The notes beneath the pieces are model-generated. The model had not been told where the DNA came from. It saw nothing but the letters and a program-made list of their open reading frames with translations, and did not search any database. Shown piece by piece: positions 19,595-27,629 of a stretch of DNA of 64,000 bases. This DNA is from an uncultured Kordiimonas sp. (lineage in GTDB: Bacteria > Pseudomonadota > Alphaproteobacteria > Sphingomonadales > Kordiimonadaceae). Positions within the stretch are counted from its first letter, which is position 1. Every line of letters begins with the position of its first letter. The translations under genes were made by a program, and so were the position numbers. The stretch lies in contig CANNEK010000002.1 in assembly GCA_947503625.1 (NCBI GenBank), forward strand, positions 620,001 to 684,000. The letters are read 5' to 3'.

Positions 19595-21673
19595 ATGAAA
19601 ATGCTTAAAACTCTATTGGGTACAACAGCCATCATGATGGCCTCCAGTAATGCACAAGGCCAGTCGATCGACTATGGCAGTCTTGAAATGATGTTCGGTG
19701 AGCCCGTAACGGAAGGCGCAACCGGTACCCCGAAACAGGCATCTGAAACACCTATCAACATGACGATCGTAACGTCTGACGAAATTCGTCGTAGTGGTGC
19801 CCGTGACATCCCGGAAATTTTGCGCCGTACAGCAGGCATTGACGTTCAGCGTCTTGGCCAGTTTGGTGCTAACATTGGTATCCGCGGGCGGAACAATGAC
19901 GGGCAGCGCCTCCGTGTCCTGATCAATGGCCGGGATACCTTCCGTCCATACGAAGGAACCACTGTCTGGGCGGCGCTTCCTGTGTCTATGGAAGAAATCC
20001 GCCAGATTGAAGTTGTGCGCGGGCCGGCAACTGCCCTTTATGGTGCGAATGCGGTAACAGGTGTGATCAATATCATCACCTTTAGCCCACTCTATGATCG
20101 TCAAAACTCTGTAACGGCACGCTATGGTGACAACGGTCTGCGCGAAGTGTCCGGTGTATCAACGGTGCCACTCGGCGACCTTGGCGGTATCCGTCTGTCA
20201 GGTGGGTACACGGAATTTGATCGTGCAAGTGCACCTCTCACAGCGTCCAACCGACTGGTAAGGCCGCTCGAGCCCGATACACTTCGTTTTGCTGGCGATG
20301 GCCTGTTCAACATCACCGATACGCTAAAGGTTGGTTTTGAAGGCACCTTCTTTGAGGGTGACACGCTGGCGCAAAACAATATTGGACTGGCGGATACCGG
20401 AGAAACCGATGATTACTCTCTGCGTGTTTACGCTGCTCTTGATAGCGGTCTGGGTCGCTGGACGCTACAAGCCTTTCAGAACAACATTGAAGAATCGCGC
20501 AACAACATTATCGATATCGGAACCGGTCCTTTCGTTTTCCAGCAAAGCATCAATGCCAAAACCAAATATATCGACCTGAGCAACGCGCAAAGCCTGGGCG
20601 CAACAAACGTTCGGTTTTCTGTTGGCTACCGCGAAGACGTTGTTGACCAGTTTGGCGGGAACATTTCGGACGGAACCGGTGAAGTTGGTTACAACACATT
20701 CTTTGTTTCCGGTCTTGTCGATCACACTCTTTCGGACACCGTTTCTATCGCAGTATCTGCTCGTTACGACAGTCTAGACGCTTTCAGAACAGCGGACGAA
20801 ATTCCTGGTGTCATTCCGTTCACCAACGACGATTTTGGCACATACAACGAAATCAGTGTGAACGCGGGCCTGACTTACAAGGCTTCTGACGTTGATACGG
20901 TCAAGTTCATGTATGCCCGTGGATTCCAGGCACCCAACCTGTTTGAGCTTGGTGGCCAGATCATCCAGACAACCGCTTTCCCGGGCTCTTTCGGAATTGG
21001 CGGTACGCCGGAGACAGATTCGGCGATTACAACGCAGTATGAAATCCAGTATCTGCGTTCACTCAGTGAACTCAACGGCACACTGAGCGCTTCTGTCTAT
21101 CTTCGTAAAGATGCTGACATTATTGCTCGTACTGTTCTTGGTACTTTATATCCGGTGGCAACTGGTGGTTTCTATATTGGTTCCGACAACGTCGGTTCCG
21201 CAGAAACCATCGGTTTTGAAGTTGACCTGAAGGGTAAAACCGACAGCAATGTGATGTGGGGCTTGAGTTATGCGTTTGCAGATACTTCAAGTGAACTTGA
21301 TAGCGAAGGCGGCACCCCGGTGTCTTCGGTGTATCCGTTCGTTCAGGAAAACTATTCAAACCGGAGTGCGAAGCATATTCTGACAGGTAATATCGGGTAT
21401 CAAAAAGACAAATTCTCGATTGACGCTTTGCTTCAGTTCAAGTCCGGCTTCCAGTCGTTCACTGACTTTACCAACATCCCGGGCGTTCGTGACCCGTTCC
21501 GCGAAGTTGACGGCGTATGGATTGGCAACCTTGCAGCACACTATCAGCTTACCGACAACATCAGACTGTCCCTGGTGGGTGAGGGTTTATTTGATAAAAT
21601 TCGTCAGGAAGCTGTCGATATTTCCCTGTCACCAGAACGTCGCATCTGGGCGGGCATCGGTTTCAGTTTCTAA
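19595..21673 (+). CDS. TonB-dependent receptor
   Basis: The 692-residue protein has a signal peptide (cleavage after NAQG, about residue 22), a plug domain at about 45-165 (TIVTSDEIRRSGARDIPEIL, IRGRN, then VEVVRGP-type IEVVRGPATALYGANAVTGVI) and a C-terminal beta barrel of aromatic-rich strands ending in IWAGIGFSF with terminal Phe. The N-terminal phrase MMFGEPVTEGATGTPKQ is typical of a subgroup often found next to YfiR-like genes. The ligand is unknown. It is followed by a strong terminator. Confidence 0.95.
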   Translation: MKMLKTLLGTTAIMMASSNAQGQSIDYGSLEMMFGEPVTEGATGTPKQASETPINMTIVTSDEIRRSGARDIPEILRRTAGIDVQRLGQFGANIGIRGRNNDGQRLRVLINGRDTFRPYEGTTVWAALPVSMEEIRQIEVVRGPATALYGANAVTGVINIITFSPLYDRQNSVTARYGDNGLREVSGVSTVPLGDLGGIRLSGGYTEFDRASAPLTASNRLVRPLEPDTLRFAGDGLFNITDTLKVGFEGTFFEGDTLAQNNIGLADTGETDDYSLRVYAALDSGLGRWTLQAFQNNIEESRNNIIDIGTGPFVFQQSINAKTKYIDLSNAQSLGATNVRFSVGYREDVVDQFGGNISDGTGEVGYNTFFVSGLVDHTLSDTVSIAVSARYDSLDAFRTADEIPGVIPFTNDDFGTYNEISVNAGLTYKASDVDTVKFMYARGFQAPNLFELGGQIIQTTAFPGSFGIGGTPETDSAITTQYEIQYLRSLSELNGTLSASVYLRKDADIIARTVLGTLYPVATGGFYIGSDNVGSAETIGFEVDLKGKTDSNVMWGLSYAFADTSSELDSEGGTPVSSVYPFVQENYSNRSAKHILTGNIGYQKDKFSIDALLQFKSGFQSFTDFTNIPGVRDPFREVDGVWIGNLAAHYQLTDNIRLSLVGEGLFDKIRQEAVDISLSPERRIWAGIGFSF

Positions 21674-21698
21674 GCCAAGCTTGAAAAGGTTAGATCAG

Positions 21699-21724
21699 AA
21701 GGGGGCTTTTGAGCCCCCTTTTTT
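21699..21724 (+). terminator. Rho-independent terminator after the TonB receptor
   Basis: GGGGGCT (21701-21707) and AGCCCCC (21712-21718) form a 7-bp stem with a TTTG loop, followed by six T. It ends the chemoreceptor/YfiR/TonB transcript, 21 bp before the end of the convergent SnoaL-like gene. Confidence 0.93.
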
Positions 21725-21744
21725 ATTGAGTTATGTCACGTTTT

Positions 21745-22119
21745 TCAGGGCACGACCTGCCAGGCGGTAGCGGTATCGTAGATAAATTTTTCGCATAAAA
21801 TTCTGTCGCCCTGCCACTTTTGAAGGGCAATTTCTTCAAGGCGCCGCTTCACCCCCTGTTTGTCGATCATATCGAATGTCCATTCAATCATCACATGATC
21901 TCCGTCGACGAGAACTGTGGTTGGCTGGTGGGTATGGATTTCCCGAACGCGATCAAGCGCAGTTTTTTCATGTGCGACGAGGTTCGTGCGCCCTTTCCGC
22001 GGCGGCTGACTATTTTCCTGCATTGAAGCATTTTCATGATAAAAATTGAAAATCGCATCAGCGTGGTCGCCGTTTACAACGGCATCTACAAACTCAAGGG
22101 CTCGCTCTCGGCTCGGCAT
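21745..22119 (-). CDS. SnoaL-like / NTF2-fold protein
   Basis: The 124-residue cytoplasmic protein has the NTF2-like layout: helix with ALEFVDAVVNGDHADAIFNFYHENASM, then strands ending MIEWTFDMIDKQGVKRRLEEIALQKWQGDRI. Members are small-molecule isomerases, hydrolases or binding proteins. It starts 36 nt after the stop of the amidohydrolase and is probably cotranscribed with it, so it may act on a related compound. Confidence 0.78.
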   Translation of the reverse strand: MPSRERALEFVDAVVNGDHADAIFNFYHENASMQENSQPPRKGRTNLVAHEKTALDRVREIHTHQPTTVLVDGDHVMIEWTFDMIDKQGVKRRLEEIALQKWQGDRILCEKFIYDTATAWQVVP

Positions 22120-22155
22120 GGCTTGTCCTTCGTCAAAAAGCGTTTCTGTATCTGG

Positions 22156-22968
22156 CTATAAACCGAACACCTTTTCTGCGGTACCCGACAAAAATGCATG
22201 CCGGCCTTTCTCTGGCAGGTCCAGTGCGTCAAGGCTGGCAAGACATTGCGCTGGCGATAACATGGGCCAGTTAGTGCCGAACATGACCCTGTCTCGCCCG
22301 ACGCCTTTCATAAATGATACAAAGTCGGGCGGAAGCCTGTGCAGCGCGTACGCAGACGTATCAACGTAGAAGTTCGGAAATTTTACTGCCAGCGATACCA
22401 GTTCGTCGATCCACGGAAACCCGACATGGCCGCCGACAACCTTCAGTTCCGGAAACTCCAGCATGACATCTTCCAGGTACGGTATCGGCCTGCCTGTTTC
22501 AGATCGCATCAGCGGCCCGGTGTGGCCGATCTGGGTGCAAAACGGTACACCGGCGTCAATACACGCGGCATAGACCGGATAGTACCGGCGGTCGTTGGGT
22601 GGCAGGCCCCACAGCCACGGCACCACCCGAACACCCACGAACGCCTCACCGTCAACCCATTGCCTGATGATGCGAACAGCCTCCATGGGCTTGTTGAGGT
22701 CAACGGTTGCTAGCCCGCGGAATCGCTCCGGCGCCGCTTCAATGTGGCTTGCCACTTCCTCATTGCTGATCAATGATCCTGTCGGGCCATGCCAGGCAGA
22801 CAATAGCGAAACCTTAACGTCCGCCGCGTCCATTGCAGCCAATGTCGTTTCAACAGTAGGAACGTCAAACTGACCATCTCGCCCGGTCCATCGCAGCAAG
22901 GTCTCCATCCAGGGTTGCCGGGCCATGCGGTCTGTTGTGATCTGGGACCATACATCAATAGAGGACAT
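22156..22968 (-). CDS. Amidohydrolase-2 family metal-dependent hydrolase/decarboxylase
   Basis: From the ATG with GGAGAAACG upstream the protein has 270 residues. It shows the amidohydrolase_2 (ACMSD-like) TIM-barrel pattern: SLLSAWHGP, FRGLATVDLNKP, VPFCTQIGHTGP, LKVVGGHVGFPWIDELVSLA, NFYVDTSAY and MFGTNWPML. Relatives hydrolyse or decarboxylate cyclic or aromatic carboxylates. The usual N-terminal HxH is not visible (the protein starts MSSIDVWSQI), so metal binding may be altered. It diverges from a MarR regulator, its likely controller. Confidence 0.8.
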   Translation of the reverse strand: MSSIDVWSQITTDRMARQPWMETLLRWTGRDGQFDVPTVETTLAAMDAADVKVSLLSAWHGPTGSLISNEEVASHIEAAPERFRGLATVDLNKPMEAVRIIRQWVDGEAFVGVRVVPWLWGLPPNDRRYYPVYAACIDAGVPFCTQIGHTGPLMRSETGRPIPYLEDVMLEFPELKVVGGHVGFPWIDELVSLAVKFPNFYVDTSAYALHRLPPDFVSFMKGVGRDRVMFGTNWPMLSPAQCLASLDALDLPEKGRHAFLSGTAEKVFGL

Positions 22969-23068
22969 GTTCGTTTCTCCATATACTTCACTAATAAAGT
23001 AATATAGGAAGGTTGCATTGTTTGGCAAATTTTATTCTGTTGCAGGTTGGTCAGTGAAGGAGTTGGTT

Positions 23069-23497
23069 ATGTCGGCAGGTCGCTTAAGGCTATATGCAGC
23101 TATTCAACATTCAGCCCATCTTTTGAAAAAAGCAGCGGACAGGGAGTTGTTGGCCGCTGCAGATGTAACAACCGCGCAGGCGGCGGTCATGGCGGTGATT
23201 TCGGCGCAGGAAAACACGACGCAAAAAATGGTGGCCTCAGCGCTGGGACTGAACGAGTCTGCGGTAACGGCGATGATCAGACGATTGCTTTCTCTTGGCT
23301 ATGTGCTCCGACGGGATAGCAAGGAAGACCGGCGCGCCAAGCACCTTTTGCTTACCAGCGCCGGTATAGATGCCATGAAACGCATTGAAAGTCCCTTTGG
23401 TGCGATTAACCAGCGTATGGAAAATGCCATGGGTCCGGCCGGGGTTTCAGATTGCGCGGCCCTCCACAGCAAACTCATAAAAGAATTTGCCACATGA
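23069..23497 (+). CDS. MarR-family transcriptional regulator
   Basis: The 142-residue protein has a winged helix: TAQAAVMAVISAQENTTQKMVASALGLNESAVTAMIRRLLSLGYV followed by the wing RRDSKEDRRAKHLLLT. It starts at the ATG with GGAG 6 nt upstream. It is divergent from the amidohydrolase; between them a short inverted repeat (TACTT at 22984 and AAGTA at 22997) could be an operator but is weak. MarR proteins usually repress the adjacent genes and respond to small phenolic or lipophilic ligands. Confidence 0.9.
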   Translation: MSAGRLRLYAAIQHSAHLLKKAADRELLAAADVTTAQAAVMAVISAQENTTQKMVASALGLNESAVTAMIRRLLSLGYVLRRDSKEDRRAKHLLLTSAGIDAMKRIESPFGAINQRMENAMGPAGVSDCAALHSKLIKEFAT

Positions 23498-23616
23498 CAC
23501 ACCAGCAACAACGGTCTTGCTTTACCAACAATCGATAGGTGCGCCGCTTTACAGCAGCAAGGCCGCTGCCTAAGATGCCAGCTTATTTGGGCAACACAGA
23601 CTTTTGGGGGCGAACT

Positions 23617-25821
23617 ATGCGGTACTTTGCAGTTCTTTTTCTTTTTTTGGTCACGGCATGTACGGGCGAACAGCAGCCACAGACCGAACTTGAACGCTGG
23701 CAGGCGACGGCTGACCGAGTCACCATTACGCGCGATAAATGGGGCATCCCGCATGTGTATGGTCCGACAGATGCGGATGCAGTGTTCGGCATGATGGTCG
23801 CTCAAGGCGAAGACGACTTTAATCGTGTTGAAATGAATTTCCTGACGGCCATGGGCCGCGTGGCCGAAGCAGGGGGTGAAGATAAAATCTATCAGGATTT
23901 GCGTATGCGCCTGTTTATCGACCCCGAGGTGATGAAAGCCGAGTATGAAGCAAGCCCCGATTGGCTGAAAGCCCTGATGAATGCATGGGCGGATGGCCTG
24001 AACTATTTTCTGCACACACATCCGGACGTTAAACCCAAAGTACTAACACGGTTTGAGCCATGGATGGCCCTGACCTTCAGCGAAGGCAGCATTGGCGGCG
24101 ACATTGAGCGGGTCAACCTGCGTGATCTTGAAACCTTCTATGCTGGCGCTCCAACAGATATGCTTGCTGAAGCGGAAACGGCGTTTTTGTCAGAGCCTGG
24201 CGGTTCAAATGGTTTTGCTATCGCTCCCACCAACAGTGCGTCCGGTAACGCACTGTTGCTTATTAACCCTCATACCAGTTTTTATTTTCGTGCCGAAATG
24301 CATGTGCGATCCGACGAAGGGCTCAATGCATATGGTGCCGTTACCTGGGGCCAGTTTTTCATCTATCAGGGGTTCAACGAAAATGCCGGATGGATGCACA
24401 CATCTTCCGGCGCAGACACTATTGACTGGTACAATGAGACCATCCTGCGAAAGCCCGATGGTGTTTATTACCAATACGGGGACGAGCAGCTGAAGCTTTC
24501 GGAATCCGAGCTGACACTTGCCTACAAGACGGAAGAAGGCCTCAAAACCCGAACCGTCAAAGTCTACCATAGCCATCACGGACCGATTATTGCTGGTGAA
24601 GGCAACACGTGGCAAAGCATCCGGTTGATGAATGAGCCACGCAAGGCCCTGATGCAAAGCTATCTGCGGACCAAGTCCACGGATTATGCGAGCTATACGG
24701 AAAGCATGCGCCTGCATACCAATTCATCGAACAACACAGTGTTTGCAGACAGTAGCGGCAACATCGCCTATTTCCATGGCAACCACATTCCTGTGCGCGA
24801 TACGTCGTTTGACTGGTCCAGGCCCGTTGATGGCAGCAACCCGGCCACAGAATGGGGCCGCCTGCATACGGTCGAGGAAACAGTGGGCGTCTTGAACCCT
24901 CCTACCGGCTGGTTGCAAAACACCAATAATACACCCTATTCCGTTATCGGAGAGGCGAGCCCGAAAGCCGAGGATTTCCCGCCTTATATGGCAACCTTCC
25001 CCGAGAACTATCGTGGTATCAACGCTGTGCGCGTGTTGAAGGACAAGGCGGACTTCTCTCTCGAAAGCCTGGTTGCTGCTGCTTACGACCCGCATCTTGC
25101 TGCTTTTGATGTATTGCTGCCGGCTTTATACAGCGCGCATGAAGCTTTTCTGTCGATCACAAGCGACGATATGGATTTGCGCGAAATGTCAGTGGATGAG
25201 CCGCTGGCGTTGTTGCGCGAATGGGACAGAAAGTCCTCTGTGGACAGCACGGCAACCACCCTCGCTGTTTATTGGGGCAGAGAACTGCGCCGTCGAGCGT
25301 TTTCCGACACCGCCAGCGTCGCGGATTACCGCGCGCGTGGCATAACCGCTGATGCCTACGTGGCTGAGGTTGCCGCCCGTGACGGTGTCGGCGCTTTGAT
25401 GGTCGCGATCCTGAAACTTGAGGAAGATTTCGGCAGCTGGCAGGTGCCCTGGGGAGAGGTGAACCGCTTCCAGCGGCTGACTGGTGATATCGTTCAACCG
25501 TTTGATGACGACGTCCCTTCAACACCTGTTGGTTTTGCCTCGGCGCGCTGGGGTTCTCTGGCGGCTTACGGTCAGCGTACCTTCAACGGCACAAAAAGAA
25601 CCTATGGTACACGGGGTAACAGCTTTGTTGCGGTTGTTGAGTTTGGTGAGCGGTTGCGCGCGCTGGCAGTTACCGCTGGTGGCCAGAGCGGTGACCCACA
25701 ATCTCCACATTTTGACGACCAGATCGAGCTTTACGCGCGCGGTGAATTGCGTCCGGTGTATTTTTACCCGGAAGATATCGCTGCGGTAGCGGAGGAAAGC
25801 TACCATCCGGGTGCTCGCTGA
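23617..25821 (+). CDS. Penicillin acylase-family (Ntn) amidase lipoprotein
   Basis: The 734-residue precursor begins with a lipoprotein signal whose lipobox is VTAC (Cys about 16), so it is probably membrane-anchored outside the cytoplasm. The penicillin/AHL-acylase pattern follows: RDKWGIPHVYGPTDADAVFGM in the alpha part and GGSNGFAIAP around S197, where autocleavage would expose the nucleophilic Ser of the beta chain. Family members cleave N-acyl bonds of penicillins, cephalosporins or acyl-homoserine lactones. The substrate is not readable from sequence. An earlier in-frame ATG would bury the lipobox. Confidence 0.9.
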   Translation: MRYFAVLFLFLVTACTGEQQPQTELERWQATADRVTITRDKWGIPHVYGPTDADAVFGMMVAQGEDDFNRVEMNFLTAMGRVAEAGGEDKIYQDLRMRLFIDPEVMKAEYEASPDWLKALMNAWADGLNYFLHTHPDVKPKVLTRFEPWMALTFSEGSIGGDIERVNLRDLETFYAGAPTDMLAEAETAFLSEPGGSNGFAIAPTNSASGNALLLINPHTSFYFRAEMHVRSDEGLNAYGAVTWGQFFIYQGFNENAGWMHTSSGADTIDWYNETILRKPDGVYYQYGDEQLKLSESELTLAYKTEEGLKTRTVKVYHSHHGPIIAGEGNTWQSIRLMNEPRKALMQSYLRTKSTDYASYTESMRLHTNSSNNTVFADSSGNIAYFHGNHIPVRDTSFDWSRPVDGSNPATEWGRLHTVEETVGVLNPPTGWLQNTNNTPYSVIGEASPKAEDFPPYMATFPENYRGINAVRVLKDKADFSLESLVAAAYDPHLAAFDVLLPALYSAHEAFLSITSDDMDLREMSVDEPLALLREWDRKSSVDSTATTLAVYWGRELRRRAFSDTASVADYRARGITADAYVAEVAARDGVGALMVAILKLEEDFGSWQVPWGEVNRFQRLTGDIVQPFDDDVPSTPVGFASARWGSLAAYGQRTFNGTKRTYGTRGNSFVAVVEFGERLRALAVTAGGQSGDPQSPHFDDQIELYARGELRPVYFYPEDIAAVAEESYHPGAR

Positions 25822-25848
25822 AGGTGAACTGCTTCGGGGTGCGAGGTA

Positions 25849-26487
25849 TCACTCGCCCCCTGCTGGTTTCCGATCAGAAAGCAAAAGGCCTAAAACTTCG
25901 TCATAGCGTTGAAGCAAAAATCGCTCCTGCATCGCGATTGTTTCAAAAGAGAAGACGGCGCGCTTCAGCAAATAGCCGTTCTGATCAGGCGCATACATCT
26001 GAGGCTCAGCGAAAGCTTCGAAGATTTTAAGTTGTGCAAACAACGGCCCGGATTCTGCCAGATCATAGACGTCTGACAGTTGCTGCACGGTACCAAAGTC
26101 AAGGGTCGCGAGACTGTCGCGGGCCGACGCTGTTTTCCAGGCTGTGTCCTGCAATACAAGATCTCCGACACCGGCTGTCGCTACATCCTGTAAAAAAGTA
26201 TCGATGAAGGGTTTTGAGGGCGGGTTGTCCAAAAGTGCTCTCAGCTTTTTTGCCACCTTTTCGTGGTACGGCAATACCCGGGCTACAGCTTCCCGGTTCA
26301 ACTGGAGTTCCTGAATTATGCGGTCAAGCGCCAGGTCGCGCTGTTGCGCTCGCTCCAAGTCTTCGCGCCATTCATTGACAAGAAAACCCAAAACAATGCC
26401 AACGATGATCAAGCCACTCTCGAAAATCGTACGTCCTATCCAGGGCCGGGATTCACGTATTTCTTTTTGCTGAATAGTTTCTGACAC
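25849..26487 (-). CDS. Single-pass membrane protein of unknown function
   Basis: The 212-residue protein has one membrane helix near residues 22-40 (FESGLIIVGIVLGFLVNEW) followed by a helical, probably periplasmic region rich in Arg/Glu/Leu. The phrase GIVLGFLVNEWRE occurs in a widespread uncharacterised family often annotated DUF6090. Its stop is 27 nt from the convergent penicillin-acylase gene. Confidence 0.6.
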   Translation of the reverse strand: MSETIQQKEIRESRPWIGRTIFESGLIIVGIVLGFLVNEWREDLERAQQRDLALDRIIQELQLNREAVARVLPYHEKVAKKLRALLDNPPSKPFIDTFLQDVATAGVGDLVLQDTAWKTASARDSLATLDFGTVQQLSDVYDLAESGPLFAQLKIFEAFAEPQMYAPDQNGYLLKRAVFSFETIAMQERFLLQRYDEVLGLLLSDRKPAGGE

Positions 26488-26615
26488 AGTAAATCACCTC
26501 ACCTTCTGGCGAGAATGTTAGCGAGGTTCAGGCTTTCGTCAATATTGAGCTGCGGGGTTCTTGTTGTTTACCAGGCCAGAATGACAACACACATGTGTAC
26601 CCTGTCGTCCGGTTA

Positions 26616-27383
26616 TCATGCGGGGAAAAAATGCTTTAGGACGTCATCCAGAAGTGGTTTCCAGTTGCGCCAGTTATGGCCCTCGTTCACTTCCTTATAG
26701 AAAACGTCATAGCCTTTTTCTTCCAGAATTTCACGGAAACTGCGCCCGGCCAATGTATTGTCGTTCTGGCGGCCAATACTGAAGAAAACCCGGATCGGCC
26801 GCAAATTCTCGGTGGCATAAAGTTCCGGCAGTTTGGGCACCGGGTGCATGGCGGGTGACTGCATCGCAATGCCGCCAAAAGTGGATGGGGCCATCAGGCC
26901 GAAACACGCTGCATTTAGTCCGCCAAAAGACAAACCCATGATCACGCGATCATTCTGCGAGAGGCTCACGGGATAGTCATCGGAAATTGTGGGTATTAAC
27001 TCACCGACATAAAACTTTAGATAGTCGATATTGCAGAAATACTGGCTGTTCCGCCTGTTATTGGCCAGATTGTCGGGGTCCCGCGCGTCAACAAAAATGG
27101 CAACGACCGGCTTGATATTGCCTCGCTTGATTTCCCGGTCGAGTATCCTGTGCATACTGCCCGAGCTTATATAACTCTGGCCGTCAGTTGCATATATGGT
27201 AGGCACATTCTCCAGTCCCTCGATGCCCGGCGGCGTATAGACGCGGTATTGCAGGTCATACCCCAGGTATGCGCTGCTGATGCGCTGGTTTGCCGACAGC
27301 TTTCCATCAAGTGCGAATGCGCTGGTCGTGTTGGCCAATAGCCACCCGCTGAAGAAAGCCAAGGTGAACGCGATGTGTTTCAT
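26616..27383 (-). CDS. Secreted alpha/beta hydrolase (esterase D / Fes-IroE-like)
   Basis: The 255-residue protein has a signal peptide (cleavage after TSAFA, about residue 24). It carries the putative-esterase pattern: YATDGQSYISSG, VDARDPD, nucleophile elbow GLSFGG and the catalytic His near EGHNWRNW. Relatives cleave ferric siderophore esters or other acyl esters in the periplasm; the substrate here is unknown. Confidence 0.85.
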   Translation of the reverse strand: MKHIAFTLAFFSGWLLANTTSAFALDGKLSANQRISSAYLGYDLQYRVYTPPGIEGLENVPTIYATDGQSYISSGSMHRILDREIKRGNIKPVVAIFVDARDPDNLANNRRNSQYFCNIDYLKFYVGELIPTISDDYPVSLSQNDRVIMGLSFGGLNAACFGLMAPSTFGGIAMQSPAMHPVPKLPELYATENLRPIRVFFSIGRQNDNTLAGRSFREILEEKGYDVFYKEVNEGHNWRNWKPLLDDVLKHFFPA

Positions 27384-27629
27384 GGTGTTTGCCCCTGAAT
27401 GAACAGCTCTCCTTTATACCAGTACGCTCTATTGGGAAAACAACATTGCTGCGACAGGTTGCCTGTTCCGCGGGACCGGCTAAACAAAACCTGTTCAAAT
27501 GAACTGGCCCCTGATCTCGAGAAGATGAGGTTCTGTGCAAAAGGAACCCGCATCGTAGCTTAAGTGTTGCTCCATGCCGTTGCCTGCAATAGCATCGCTT
27601 TTCCGCAGTGGGCTGCTTGGGAGGGCTGG

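Noticed and set aside
22984-23001. Inverted repeat TACTT/AAGTA between MarR and amidohydrolase as an operator.
   Set aside because: Arms are only 5 bp with AT-rich content, too weak to list as a site.
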